A DNA stretch of 64,000 nt from Sesamum alatum (lineage: Eukaryota; Streptophyta; Magnoliopsida; Lamiales; Pedaliaceae): positions 35,457,141-35,521,140 of the forward strand of contig JACGWO010000006.1 in the NCBI GenBank assembly GCA_034509735.1. Reading direction: 5' to 3'. The position numbers and the translations under genes are program-made. Under the pieces are notes generated by a model that saw only the letters and a program-made list of their open reading frames with translations, ran no database searches and was not told the DNA's origin. Shown piece by piece: positions 21,495 to 33,714 of the stretch (position 1 is the stretch's first letter; each line of letters opens with the position of its first letter).

Positions 21495-24400
21495 TCAAAT
21501 TCTATGTCTGTTGTTGTTCCTCTCTGCAGCTATTGTGAGTAATCTTGAAACACCTTGAGTCCATATATCATACTCCCTCTGATTTCTGCACTCGAATTCT
21601 ACGACCCCTCGAGCGATCGTCTTCAACGCAAAGTACCTCCGGTGCTCACCCCCTTCGAGCAGGTGCCGCCCGGGCCACGCTGGAATATCCCTCATCACCT
21701 CCAGCACAACGTCTGCAAATTCAAAACAGTGAAAACGATATGGAAGGAAACTTTTTTTAAATCTTGTGTGTTTGCTTTCTCAAATCCCCACTACATCCAA
21801 TTCTGATCTCATCATGAGACTAAAGATGAAAAAGCAAAAATGAACTTACTCTTTTTCTTTTTTGTGACGGTCCCAGCGACGTGTCTGCTCTTCATTTTTA
21901 GCATCACCTGCCAGTGTGAAAGAAAGAATTTCGAGTGTCGATCACGAGAGAGAAAGTGGAGAAAAGCAGGTTCACATTGTTGAATCTGTGCACAACTTTA
22001 ACTTTTCCTATGTAGTGAAGCTGGAGTGGCTTGTAAGAACGGTTAAAGTGTAATATCGAAAGTTGTTTCGATGGTTTAATCCTGATGGAGAAGAAAAGCC
22101 TACCTGACCCGTTCTGTTGATGTAAACGGATACTACTTTCCAGTGAAGCTCACCTGCATTCAGCATCAAAAGTTCGAAAAGACTAATTAGAACCAGTTTG
22201 TCACTGCTGAAAGAATTCGACTCTGAAAGAGATGAGCATGTGTACCCTTTCGAGTTCTCTTCAGGAGTTCGGAACCTCTAGCAAGCAATTCCCGACTACA
22301 AATTCCTAGGAAGTTCTCTTCTGGAACAAGTTCGCCACTAAAACTGGCGTTGGAACTTCCATTACTCCCACTATTGCCACCAGTTATAGCTCCCATCCCT
22401 TTGTCCATCGGGATCACAGCTGCAATGTTCCACACGTCTTTCAACGCCCTTGCCTTTAACGTCGCGGCACCACGCAGAGCTATAAACAGAGTCAAATGGA
22501 CATCAAGATCAACGGCACCCTTGAAATGACATTTAGAATAGAACTAATATGAATTGAACCAATATATCTACATGCAAAAATGCATCGATGCATACCAGTA
22601 GCAGCTGCTGCTGTGAGGGTCATTATATCACCCGCTGAACGGACATTGACAGCCGAGCTGACTACCGACGCTAAGTGTTCTCGCTCGGCCCCCATTGCCT
22701 CGGCCGCTTCAACACATTGTGCAGCCACCAGTGTGGCAGCAGAAGCCACAGCCATGTCAGTCTTAGCCCTCTGTTCGTCCTTTCCAGCCCCAGATGATGC
22801 AGCAGTGGCAGCAGCAATTGCTGCAACAGCCGATGCTACGCCGGCAACAGAAATGGCTGCATGGAGCTGCGCGTTATGTGCCCTTGCCTCCTCTTTCTTC
22901 TTCTCCCTCCTGTCTTTCAACCACCTCCCAACTGTTTTTCCCCCACCATTCACACCCGTGCCGCCGGCAGCACAGCCCTTGTACTGATTGATCGCCTGAT
23001 TGTTCATCCGACAGTACTGCATAAGCAAATTTATCTCATTCAAATACCGATTTGAAACTTCAAGTTCATGCTTCTAACAACATCCAAATATTGAAACTTA
23101 GGAATATGTTCATAGGAGCCTATATGCAAAGTTCGTAGCATAGCATGGGAAGATTATCACCCAAACCAAGTCTGGTCAAACCAAACCAATTACACAGCAG
23201 GTATGATACACTTTGCAGTGTTGGTCGCTTTCCTTAAAGCATACACTAATTACCCAACAAGTATATCATTACATTTGCTGATTCAGGTTTGGCCAAACTT
23301 GGTCCGAATTAAAATTTCCCTCGCAACATGAGCTTCAATTAATGAGACAATTAGAGGGTACCCCACAAGAAAATTGGACCACTTTTCTTGTCTGAAAATT
23401 AGGTTTCTATTCTCAGACATCAACACGAGCTAACAAACTGAAATGGTTGGCACCCTTCATTGTAAATTCCCATACAACCCACAAAATTAGTAGGCAAATT
23501 GAAGGAAAAGAATGACAATCTTGTTTGATAAGGATATAAATGTCCAGGACTCTGCAATTATTTTGTACCTAAGAGGTTGCAGTGAAGGTGCCCAACCTAT
23601 CATTTGAAGGACCACATATATATTACTTAATGTTTTTATCATTGTCTGGATAACACCAAAACACAGTGTAACCGACAATATGTCCACAAAAAGAAAAAAT
23701 TGTGCTTCAAGTTACAGCTTAAACCATGCAAATAAACAAAGTTAATACCATCCGTATTTACAAACCCTGAACCAAAAGATTCAGTTCAATAAAGAAATAC
23801 TATTGAAGTGATGCATTCTTGATGTGTAGGACAAGTATCAATATTGTACTATGTTTTTGGTTAAAGAGAAAGCTGCAACTCTCTCTCTCTCTCTCTCTCT
23901 CTCTGCAGAACTTGTGCTTTGTGTCCAAGAAGAGAACATAATCACAAGAGAAACAAGAATGAACTTTACTAGAACTAGATGAGTAAATAAATGCAAAGCA
24001 AGAAACTTGCTTCAGACCAACTAACAGAAGAAGGTTAAGGGAAAACTTATTAGACCTTTGGTTCATCCATTTCAGAGGGGGAGACCGGTGGGCTGTCAGT
24101 GAGAGAGCCACCATTCAGAGGGCCACTGCTGTGTGATAGCCTCCCTGAAGTGCGTGGTGATACTTCCTGCTGGAGATGTAGTACATGGATATTATATTAG
24201 TACAGAGTTAATTGTTACATATGCCAATTAAAACACACTGGGAAGTAGTAAATTAATGGGATTTGTAGAGAGTGAAAGAATAGCAGGAATTGTTATTCAA
24301 GAAACACCCAGAGAGCAAGAGTAGTACTGTATCTTGATACTGATAATTGTCTTCTCCAAGAAAACATGCATATAATGCTAATACCCACTCAATAAATGCC

Positions 24401-25248
24401 CTCTTACATAGCTTAAAGTTCCAAGAAACTCTCGTTGGTTTTCCCATAAACCACCTCAAATCAGGACTTGTTTCTACTTACTACCACCTTAAACAGAAAG
24501 AGCTTTTTAAGGTAGTAATGGAGAAACAACTCAACTAAAACAAAACCCAAGAATCAAATAGTTGATGGTAGCAGAGATTCCCAATGCTCTTTAAAGAACA
24601 CATAAAAATTCCGGCTTGGAAATAAATCAATCTTCACATCCCACCCTCCAACACAAAAAAAGAAAGAGTAAATTAGTCAAAAAAGAGAAATTTCCAGAGT
24701 GGGACAAGCGGAGCGGGCGCAGACAACTCCAAATAGAAAATGGACAAAAAGAATTTGGAGTTACCATGAAATAAGTCCAAGTCAATTGTTTTCAAACTCC
24801 GTCTGAAGCAGCAAACATTACCAAATAAAAACAGAGAGTACTCACTATCATTCACACACACAAAACACACTCTCTGCGTATAAATACAGGTTCTTGCCAA
24901 CAGACAGAGACACAGAGGATGAAAAAAGCTCCGATTTTCACTTACAGACTGAGACATAATCCGCTCCATGATGAGCTGAGAAGTCTCGGAAGATGCGAAG
25001 GAAAAAGGGTTCCCTGAAACAGCGGCCGAAGACGCCGCCGCCGCCTCCACCAACTCGGCGGAGACATCTTCATGTATGGTCTCAGCACCGCCTGAAAAGC
25101 CGCCGTTTTGAGGATGATTCTTGGGTAGTGGAGTTAAAACTTTGGAGATTTCAAGGGCTGAAACGCTCCAAGAACGCGATAAGAACTCCATTGGTTCCCG
25201 CGGAGTCTCCGGCGGCCTGTATATGGGCTGAAGTTGAGCCCTCTCCAT
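21495..25248 (-). CDS. VAN3-binding protein / FORKED-like protein (DUF828 plus PH domain)
   Basis: Seven exons are 25248..24946, 24169..24056, 23016..22596, 22479..22246, 22153..22104, 21907..21850 and 21712..21495. All junctions are GT-AG and in phase, giving 465 residues. Family members bind the ARF-GAP VAN3/SFC at the trans-Golgi and are needed for closed leaf-vein networks through auxin transport. The N-terminal auxin-canalisation region shows [18 protein letters not shown], then [18 protein letters not shown] and [15 protein letters not shown]. Next come [20 protein letters not shown] and a long alanine-rich helix, and then [20 protein letters not shown]. The PH-type domain begins near residue 358 ([17 protein letters not shown]) and includes [20 protein letters not shown] and [16 protein letters not shown]. 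Length fits the family. Intron 2 (about 1 kb) carries a MITE and a CT repeat. Confidence 0.93.
23147..23320. repeat. MITE family D, copy inside intron 2 of the FORKED-like gene
   Basis: About 174 bp from GGGAAGATTATCACCC to TTAAAATTTCCC, with internal arms 'tctggtcaaaccaaacc' and 'ggtttggccaaacttgg'. No clean target duplication was found. It does not disturb the splice sites. Confidence 0.65.
23879..23905. repeat. CT microsatellite in intron 2
   Basis: About 13 CT units within the second intron of the FORKED-like gene. Confidence 0.9.
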
Positions 25249-27300
25249 TAAAGAATAGTGAGATATGCTGAGAATTAACTGGAAATTGCAGTTGAACTGT
25301 AGAAATGGTTAAGTGGGATAATGGGCAGAGTTAATGGGGGTGAGGTAGTTCTTTAATAGAGTGTGTCGATATAGAGAGAGAAAGTAATCGAGGAGCGAGA
25401 GAGTGTGTAGATATAGAAAGAGAAAGTAATAGAGGAGAGAGAGAGAGAGAGGAGGGGCCTAAAGTGTCAGTGTGGTCTACTAAAGGCTTCATGTTTGCAG
25501 AGAAAGGAAATAGTTGCAGAAACGATTTTAACTTTGTCCCTTGTACTTTACGAAATGACAATATTACCCTCACCAAATTTTTTTCAACCGGGGCCAATCC
25601 AACGACCAACTAATCTTCGTACAATAATTAGAGGTTAATTGCATTAAAGCCCTTCAATTATGGCAATTCCATCAAAGGCCACACCTAATTATTTAAGAAC
25701 TTTCAAATACTCTCTCTAATAAAGTTATTAGTCATGGTGTAGGACTTTTCACATCATTAATGCCAAACATTTACTTAAGGAATTATTGTCATGTCTCAAT
25801 TATGTTAAATTCTTCTAAACATTATTTTTGGTCAATCATTCTTTTCGGGTATTCAAAACTAATTTCAAAAGTCTATTTATCGAGGTCCAGTCTATTATTA
25901 GGTGGAAAATATATGTGGAATAATATAATGAAAACAAATAAACAAAAAAATATGTCGGATTGGATTTTCTGTTGCAAAGTCTATTTCATCTTCGGCTCCA
26001 TTCAACGTACACGTTACCTTTTCTTTGTTGTGGGATCACTCATGAGTGGATGTGGAGGTTTAAATGCCCAGAAAAGTGGTTTGATATTAGCAATTGTCCA
26101 AATTTATTAGTATGTTTTTGCAGTTATAATTAGACCAAAGTATTATCCATTAATAGAAAGACAGCCCAATTTAAAGATGTCCGGAAACTGAATGTTTAGA
26201 ATTTATAGATTGTCATGTTGTCTATGGTAAAAATTTCTGAGGCACGAGCTTATAAATTTTTAAGATAAAGTATTACAATTCAATAAGTCGCTTAGAAAAT
26301 ATAAAAGATTCTAGCTTATTTTTAAGACATTAACATATACTTTTATACTTAAACTACTAGTAATTATAAAATTATTTGTAGAACTAAATTTTATCATCTT
26401 CATTAGTTTGTATCTAAAATTTAAAATGCTATGAAATTTTAAAATATTTCATACTCACACGTTTATTGTAATTCAAACCCATGGTATCATATTTATTCAA
26501 GAAATTTCAGTCTTAATCATTAGCATAAAAGTGGCTTCTTCGCGCATAATATTTTACATTGATATATCGATCGAATTTATATATTGTTCACTTAATTTAT
26601 TAAAACATTAATGTAATTATAGAATTAACGTTTTAAAAAAAAAAATGCCGACGGCCTTATCTTGTTGAGGGAAGGGGGGGTCCCGGGTCCGGGAGACTTG
26701 CATTTGTGTATAATAAATTGGAGAAATTATGAAATGGAAAGAGGGCAGCATCAGCAAGAATGAGTGGTGATGATCAATCATTGGGAATTATAACCATCAC
26801 CGCATGTAATGTTAATGCTGGACGTGCAATTAATCAATTGCTACACACACGCACACATGCTTTTTTTTTTAATTATTATCATATCTATACCTATATTATT
26901 TTTTTACATATTTTAAATAACTTAAAAAAAAAATGAATTTTGACTTTGGATAATGTCCAAATTCTCAGGCAGATGACCATTGTGCCCTTAGCAATTGGAT
27001 CATGAGGTTCATAGAATATTCTTTTTTCTCACTTGTACATCGTCTTTTAGAAATATTTTCATATGAAAATAGTTTCAAATAAGGTTATGTTATGATTTCG
27101 CTAATTATCACCATGTTTTTGGTATTTGCAGACTCATTTCAAATTGACAACGTGAACATTATTACACCAAATACAGATAACCCTAAACGATATTCTCTTT
27201 TTATCATGATTATATTTGCTTAAAGCCAATTTATATACAATTGATAAATTTCAATATTTCGACTTCTTATGCTTTAATAGATATGGAATCAAGAAGTTCT
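25249..27300. other. Promoter of the FORKED-like gene, then intergenic
   Basis: GA-rich tracts at about 25372-25380 and 25434-25452 lie in the probable 5' UTR or promoter. Beyond 25600 the sequence is AT-rich. Open frames there (for example 25760-26110) show no domain, and I see no gene, RNA gene or named repeat. Confidence 0.5.
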
Positions 27301-27319
27301 TTTTTTTTTTTTTTTTTTT

Positions 27320-27592
27320 GATAAAATTATATTTTTGGTCCTGTAACTATAGATCGTTAGTACTTTGGTCCTGTAACTTACTCCACTTACACATTTAGTC
27401 TTTTTTGGTCCTGTAATTATATGTCGTCATGACCAAATTTATCAATGCAAGACTAAAGTTGCCAAAAAAAGACCAAATCTGATATGTGTTGGATTAAATT
27501 CATCAAAAAAAGACTAAATGTATAAATGAAGTAAGTTACATGACCAAAAGTGCTAATGATCTAAAGTTACAGGACTAAAATATAATTTTGTT
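27320..27592. repeat. Foldback MITE inserted in a LINE poly(A) tail
   Basis: The left arm 'aaaattatatttttggtcctg' is the inverted copy of the right arm, and the pairing continues through 'cttactccacttacacattta'. The element is flanked on both sides by T runs (27300-27319 and 27593-27601), which on the minus strand are the A tail of the adjacent LINE fragment. The insertion therefore split that tail. Confidence 0.7.
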
Positions 27593-27967
27593 CTTTTTTT
27601 TAACAAAAGAGAAGCATTTATTGATTTACGTCTGCAACATGGGAGTGATACAGGATTTGTTACAAGATCTAGCATACATTGTTGAGATATCATGATCTAA
27701 AATGTTCATCAAAAAAATCGGACAAGATTCAAACACAAGATTTACAAAATGGTTTGTTGCAGCTTGCTTTGCTAGAGCGGTAGCTGCCTGGTTAACCTCT
27801 CTTGGACAAAAAGTGAACTTAACCTCCACGAACTCAATCGATATCTTTTGGCATTCATGCAGCATTTGTACGAGCTGTTTGGATGGAACTACTCCCCTGC
27901 AGAAAATATTGAAAATCAATGAAGAGTCAGTCTCCACAATAATCAAGAAGTTGTGAACAAGATTCAT
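27593..27967 (-). pseudogene. 5'-truncated LINE fragment with partial RNase H domain
   Basis: The open frame (27967..27626) matches the C-terminal part of the RNase H domain at 5521-5976. Shared features are ETDSSLIFNIFCRG, the FTFCPREVNQAA block, and the AKQAATNHFVNLVF ending. The first catalytic Asp and Glu are absent through truncation, and the final Asp of the 'AAD' motif is replaced (NQAATALAK), so it would be inactive. A poly(A) tract follows at 27601-27593 in minus orientation. Confidence 0.7.
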
Positions 27968-28299
27968 CTAGTATCACATAAAACTGTAATTCTAAATTAT
28001 ATGTAACTTATTTTATTTTATTTTTTCAAATTTAATCTATTTAAAAGAAAAAATAATGAAGGAAAATTATCCGAATTTTAAGTGGGGCATCCTAGTTAAT
28101 AAATGGGTCAGTCCGTACAATGGAACAGCAGTCCTTGGAGGAGAAAATGCCAAGTCATGCTCCTTGTTTTGCAACAGTGTATGAAGATTAAAGACAAGTT
28201 CCTGGCAAAATTTACCCCTTTTTTATTTTATTTTTTTTTATTATTGGTTTGGATAATGGAATTGTAAATGTAAGTAAACTTTAAATAATTTTGTTTCTC

Positions 28300-28640
28300 A
28301 TGGGTGAAAATCGAAAAGCGTTTGATCAAAGCACAATTACATGTCACAAGCTAAGAACTCAAGAACTTGATCAAGAGTTTTATTACAAGAAATAGTCAAA
28401 TGTCCTTTACAATGAATCTGAGGCCTATTTATAGTAAATGAAGAAGGGAAAAAAAACAATTTTACCCTCCAATTGCCTCTAATCTAACGGCTACAATTTA
28501 ATCTTTAGGGGCGCTTTGGTAATTTGGCTCAACCCCACTACCTTCTTCAAATAACTTCCACCGATGGCATTTTGGTAAGTTCATGTATGTTTGGGGCATT
28601 TTGGTAATTTGCCACTCTAACTTATTTTGTCTCCATCAGT
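28300..28640 (-). mobile_element. LTR fragment (LTR type 2)
   Basis: Second copy of the LTR at 18425-18790. It has the shared TATA-bearing segment (minus strand ACTATAAATAGG) and two 'ttggtaattt' segments. It lies 200 bases left of the copia element but is unrelated to that element's LTR. Confidence 0.5.
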
Positions 28641-28914
28641 TTCAAAATAAAATAAAATAAAATAAAAAACTATTGCTCATGAATGAAATATTACTTGTAT
28701 AATTGAAATACAAGTACTAATTTTTTTAAAATTTCACGAAAAGATAATCACTTGGAGTCTAACATGAGTTTGTGTTGCGAGCTGATTTTGACAAAAATTT
28801 AACTCAACGATTCCTCACATAATTTTGAGATTAAATTAATTTGCTGAGAAAACAAAATATCAAGGATGCAGAGAAAAGCCATGTGAAATTTCTGATGTCT
28901 CATTCATTCAAATC

Positions 28915-28985
28915 TTCGGTGGGTCCCATAATTAAGACATCATCGACGTATACCAAGAGGGCCAAAAAGCCGTCGGGAACAGATT
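28915..28985 (-). pseudogene. Reverse transcriptase scrap (YVDD motif)
   Basis: A short segment reads FLALLVYVDDVLIMGPTEDL on the minus strand, the catalytic YVDD core of copia reverse transcriptase. It is joined directly to protease sequence on one side and to 3' LTR sequence on the other. Confidence 0.8.
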
Positions 28986-30327
28986 TTATAGCACCAAGTG
29001 TATGTATAAGGTGTTAGTAAGGAGCAATTTTCCGAACAGATTTACAGTTCCTGTTTGGCTGATCTGTTTAGTTCCACCATCAGGTAAATAGATGCAGGAT
29101 GGTGTAGTGAGGGTGCTCAGATGTTGGAAGAAATTAGAGTTATTGCACATATGGTTAGTTGCACCGGAGTCTATGATCCAAGTATCTTTTCTTATATAAA
29201 CAGAACCAGAAAATGAGAGGTGCATACCTACGTATTCATCTGCAAAATTAACATGAATAGGTGTAGCAGGCCCTTTCTGTTTCAACATCTTCATAACCTC
29301 CAGCACCACTTCAGAGACATAAGATGTATCCCCACGTTTCTGCCCCTTATCTCCATCGCTACTTGTCGACTGTATCATAGAATGCACTCTGTCATCTCTA
29401 GAATTACCCTTCTTTCTTTGATCACTAAGCTCCTTGTACCATTCCGGCACTCCGTAAATTTTGAAACAAGTGCTCTTGTCGTGGCCAGGTTTGTTGCAAT
29501 GCTCACATGTCAACGACTTCTTATCCTGCATGTTCTTCCTTTTATAGTTTGCTCCTTTCGACATCTCAACCTTACTTCTGTCAAGGTGTCCAGTGAACAA
29601 AGTTGTGCCTTCATTCGCATCGCTCAAGTTCATGTTAACCTGTTTCTGTTTCTCCACTCGCAATATCATGGAGTAAGCTTTATTGACGCTTGGTAGTGGC
29701 TCCATGGCCAATATTTGGCCCCTGATATTGTCATATTCCTCAATCAGCCCCATAAGGAACTGCATCAAATGAGTCTGCTCTACAAGGTTTGCCGTAGCTT
29801 TTGCAGGATCACATGTACACTTGCAGCCACATGTACACTCAGGTAACGAAGCTAGCAGCATAATCTCATCCCAAAGCAATCTTATTGTAGTAGTCACTTA
29901 CAGTGAGATCTCCCTGTGTAACTGAAGATATATCCCGCTACAGTTGATATAGGAGAGGTCCATTGGACTGTCCATACCTTTCTTCGAGGTCGATCCACAA
30001 GTTCCTTGCCGATTTTGTATGCATAAAGGCGTTCGCCAGATTCTTCGTCATTGCATTCAACAGCCATGAGGCCACCATACTATCAGCTCGTGTCCATTCT
30101 TTGAGTTCAGGATCATCAGTAGGTTTCATACACGTACCAGTGATGAAACCGAGTTTCGACTTCACGCATAGAGCTCGCCACACTGCTCTGCTCCACGCGA
30201 GGTAATCTTTCCCATCCAAAGGCGTTGATATTAGGTTCATGCCTGGATGATCGGAGCTGTGGAGCTGGAGGACCACAGATCCAGATCCACCTGCAGCTGG
30301 AGTTGTTGCGCCCTCTGTATTCGCCAT
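28986..30327 (-). pseudogene. Copia gag and N-terminal protease, broken
   Basis: Gag starts at ATG 30327 (MANTEGATTP) and shows the copia gag N-terminus (LDGKDYLAWSRAVWRAL) and UBN2-type region (NLWIDLEERYGQ). A premature stop (TAG) lies at 29940-29938, and a frameshift near 29885-29890 moves the rest into another frame. That second frame carries the CCHC zinc knuckle CEHCNKPGHDKSTC and the aspartic protease start IDSGATNHM. It ends at 28986 where the internal deletion begins. It cannot make a functional polyprotein. Confidence 0.85.
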
Positions 30328-30394
30328 CTCAAAGTGGTAATTAACGTCAATAGTAGATCGCGGAAGCAAGAAATATCAGAGACCTTCAACCGAA

Positions 30395-30407
30395 AGCTCT
30401 GATACCA
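30395..30407 (-). other. Primer-binding site, initiator tRNA-Met
   Basis: The minus strand reads ATGGTATCAGAGC directly after the LTR. TGGTATCAGAGC is the standard complement of the 3' end of plant initiator methionine tRNA, used to prime minus-strand synthesis. Confidence 0.9.
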
Positions 30408-30677
30408 TGCTGAGAAAACCAAATATCAAGGATGCAGAGAAAAGCCATGTGAAATTTCTTATTTCTCGTTCGTTCAAATCTACTGGAATGAGGTGAGTAC
30501 AAACTTTAAATAGAGAGACTCTTGAGCGGAAAACAAACAGAATTGTAACTACCTCTAACTAATCAAAAAACTGAAGAAGTGCTACTTTACTAACAGAAAC
30601 GTTACAGAGGAAAAGGCAACTTTACAGAGTTGTCAAGGCTATGTTCTTTGTTGTCTCTGTTGCTGCAGATCTTGACA
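30408..30677 (-). repeat. 5' LTR of the copia element
   Basis: 270 bp, TG...CA on the minus strand. Its inner end abuts the primer-binding site. Its last ~70 bases are repeated at 28842-28914. Confidence 0.85.
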
Positions 30678-30682
30678 TAATT

Positions 30683-31016
30683 TTCATCGATAATGTAGGA
30701 ATAGAATAAAGGAAAAGAAGTTCATTTGGGGTCGATGCATTAACCAAACTAAATTACGATAAGGCTTCTAGCTTAATAGAACAATCAATAAAAAATAAAA
30801 ATTGGAAGATATGTCTAGATTATCATTTTACACTTCAAAGTTTTGTATGACAAAGTTTGAGACTCTAGAAAGAACGTTTATATACCAATTATGCCTAGTT
30901 TAGTGGTGAAGCTTTTCATTGGTTCAAGTCGCACTAATGTACGAGTATTATTCTATTTTAGTAGTAATCGTTGATTAATGTGACAGTAATTATTAGTTAG
31001 TTATTTATACATTTAA
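30683..31016. other. Spacer
   Basis: AT-rich sequence with no recognisable feature. Confidence 0.5.
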
Positions 31017-31441
31017 GGGTAAATTACATTCATCTCTCTTGAGGTTTGGTATAATTACAAATACCTCCTCGTTGTTTGAAAAATTATAAATACTCCCTTG
31101 AGATTTGTAATTTTTAACCAAATGCATGAATTGATCATTTTGCCCTTAAGTTTTTTATTAAAATTATAAAAAAAAATAAATTGAGGCAAATTGTATTATT
31201 GCTCGTCTGTGTAAAAAACTTAAGAAACCTATCCCTGCGCATTGTCATCCAGAAAATTTTAAGAATTAAATAAAAAATAATTCAATGCATAAGGGCATTT
31301 TGTCATTTCACCCATAAAAATGGGTGGAAATGGGTTATTTGTTAAACGGTTACAAACCTCAGAGAGGTATTTGTAATTTCTCAAACAACGACGGGGTATT
31401 TGTAATTATGTCTGACATAGGGAGGTAGCTGTAATTTACCC
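31017..31441 (+). repeat. MITE family A, full copy
   Basis: Flanked by tacatttaa (31008-31016) and tatatttaa (31442-31450), an 8/9 match. The termini and core match the other family A copies. Confidence 0.93.
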
Positions 31442-31450
31442 TATATTTAA

Positions 31451-31935
31451 TAATAGTAATTGATATATCCTGATTGTTGATAATTGAAATTTATGATATA
31501 ATTGTAGTCGATTCACTAAAAAAACAAAAAACCCTCTTATATTTTATTTGTGATTTTGTTCATAAAATGAATATATTTGTGGGTACAGAGGAACAGTCAC
31601 GCCGTGGTAGTGTGTTGGGCGCAAATTAGACAATTTTTACAGAAGCATATGTGCCTTTACATGTATATCTGGGAATTCCTGATTTAAGTGCATAAAGTAT
31701 AATTTATTCTGCATGCTGCTGGCTAAAATGCGCGTGGGTGGCATTTTTCTGTGTACGTCATCATCTCCCTCTTTTCCACCAGCTTTTGCTTCTCCATCAG
31801 ACCAAAAGCTTCCACCAGAGCAGAAGAAGCTTCATTCATTTTCTTTATTCCTCTCTTTCTTTTTACTTTTTCTTTTTCCTTTTAAGAAAAAAAAATAGTC
31901 CCCAAATATTGGAATAGCATATAATATCAGTTTAA
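31451..31935. other. Spacer
   Basis: No gene. A pyrimidine-rich stretch at 31755-31885 and short ORFs have no recognisable content. Confidence 0.5.
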
Positions 31936-31944
31936 TATTATTTA

Positions 31945-32476
31945 GGGATGATTATACTCCCCTCCCTGGAGGTTGGATATAATTACATGTAGATTCCATG
32001 TAGTTTGTAGTACCCCTAAGATTTGTTTATGTATAACAAATAAGTCTCTTTGTTAGTTAAAATTCACCAAATTTGTTGAAATTAGCAAAAAAAGTTGAAT
32101 CAAAAGGTGATATCTACGATCGATTGACTTATTACTGACTTATTGTAGGTCAAATGAATCTTTTTATGACCAATCTACCCTTATATACCTCCACACGTTA
32201 ATGCATGTAAGGCGGTATATCTTCACCGTTATACGGGTAGTTTAGTTATAAAAAATTTGTTTGACCTGCAATAAGTTATTAATAAGTCAATAAAGGGTAA
32301 ATATCAATTTTTGTTTTATTTTTTTGTTAATATCAACAAATTCAGTGAATTTGGCTATGGAGGGACCTATTTGTTAAATAGAAGCAAACCTCAGAGGTAC
32401 TAGATGTAATTTTCTAAATTATAGGGGTCTATGTGTAATTACACGAAATCTCAGGGGAGGAAAGTATAATTATCCC
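31945..32476. repeat. MITE family B, copy with perfect 9-bp target duplication
   Basis: It runs from GGGATGATTATAC to GTATAATTATCCC with tattattta on both sides (31936-31944 and 32477-32485). The arms are inverted repeats over most of the length, including 'ccattgacttattactgact'-type segments and their complements near the centre. It is non-coding. Confidence 0.93.
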
Positions 32477-33212
32477 TATTATTTAAGATAAATTACGTTA
32501 ATATAGATAAGGTTAGATGTAATTACACGAACAGTGATTGCTCTTTACAAATTACAAGACACCCCTTGAGGATTGTCGATGAAATTTATCTCAAGAACTG
32601 TACTTGTAAGATATTATCCCATAACAAAGGATATATTCGTAATTATAATTTCAAGCTCAAAGGACAGGGAGACCCTTTGATTTCTTAAATGTTTTACGTT
32701 GTTTTATACAAAATTAAATGAAGAACTTATAAGCTCGCGAGAAAGAACTTTTGATTATATAGACTTGTTAAAGAAACATAATTTAAGATTATTCTAATTT
32801 AATTTTGCTCAAATTCTAAATAAAACACGCTTTTCCAGATAACTTTAATAGAATCGGTGAGTATGACAAATTCTCTCTCGCACTGAAATTGTTTCACCCA
32901 TGCACCAACTTTGGACGACAAAGTCGTGAGATTTGGATTTTCCAAGTTTACATAGTAGTCGTGGAAAGGTGGGATGCGACGTCAAAGAATGAGGCTACGG
33001 TGCGTGCAATGTTGAATTCTGGTGAAGAATGTTTGGGTTAGTGGAGTAGTGCATGGTTGTTAGCACTAAGCCTTTTCCCTTACTAACTGTTGTTGGTCGT
33101 ACGATGAATTTTACATGAATTATGGTACCCTTTTTTTCGTATAGTGTCTGAAATTCTGCAATGTTTTGAATCAATGTCTCCTCTTATGCATACGATAAGA
33201 GAAAAATAATTA

Positions 33213-33714
33213 GGGATAATTACATCGTTCTGTTCTGAAATTTGGTGTAATTATATTTAGATTTTTTGTTATTAGAATTTATATCTCCTACTCTGATGTT
33301 TATTTTTGTATTAGGAATAAATACCTCTGTTAGTCAAAATTGAACGAATAAAAAATTCATAGTTACTCCCGATTGGTTTATTACCGACTTATTGCAGGCC
33401 AAATAATTTTTTTTACCAAACTACTCGTATTATTTTCACACGCTAGTGCATGTGAGGATGTATATTTTCGCCCTTATAATGGTAGTTTAATCAAAAAAAA
33501 GATTTGTTTGACTTGCAATAAGTCGATTGAGAGTAACTATGGATTTTCATTCAATTTTTTTTGCTAATATCAACAATTTTCTTGGATTTTGACGAATAAA
33601 TAGATTACTTGTTAGACGGAGACAAACGTCAATGAAACTAGATGTAATTTTCCAAATCATTTTGATCTATGTGTGATTACATAAAATCTCAGGAGAGTGT
33701 AGGATAATTATCTG
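33213..33714. repeat. MITE family B, copy
   Basis: It runs from GGGATAATTACATC to GATAATTATCTG. The flanks are aaataatta (33204-33212) and gaataatta (33715-33723), an 8/9 match. The arms have diverged more than in the copy at 31945. Confidence 0.88.

Larger units (their letters stand above)
28842..30677 (-). mobile_element. Internally deleted Ty1/copia retrotransposon with intact 5-bp target duplication
   Basis: The outer ends are TGTCAAG (minus strand, at 30677) and CTCAGCA (at 28842). They are flanked by taatt on both sides (28837-28841 and 30678-30682). The 5' LTR is complete (30408-30677), while the 3' LTR retains only its last ~73 bases (28842-28914). Between them lie a primer-binding site, gag, the start of protease, and then directly a piece of reverse transcriptase. 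Integrase, most of the reverse transcriptase and RNase H are missing. The order gag-protease and the YVDD motif are copia-like. Confidence 0.85.

Noticed and set aside
22580..22987. Plus-strand frame opposite the FORKED-like exon 3
   Set aside because: It is the antisense of the alanine-rich coding exon, so open by composition.
25760..26110. 116-codon plus-strand frame
   Set aside because: No recognisable domain, AT-rich composition, no splice partners or neighbouring regulatory signals.
29220..29696. 158-codon plus-strand frame
   Set aside because: Antisense to the copia gag/zinc-knuckle coding sequence.
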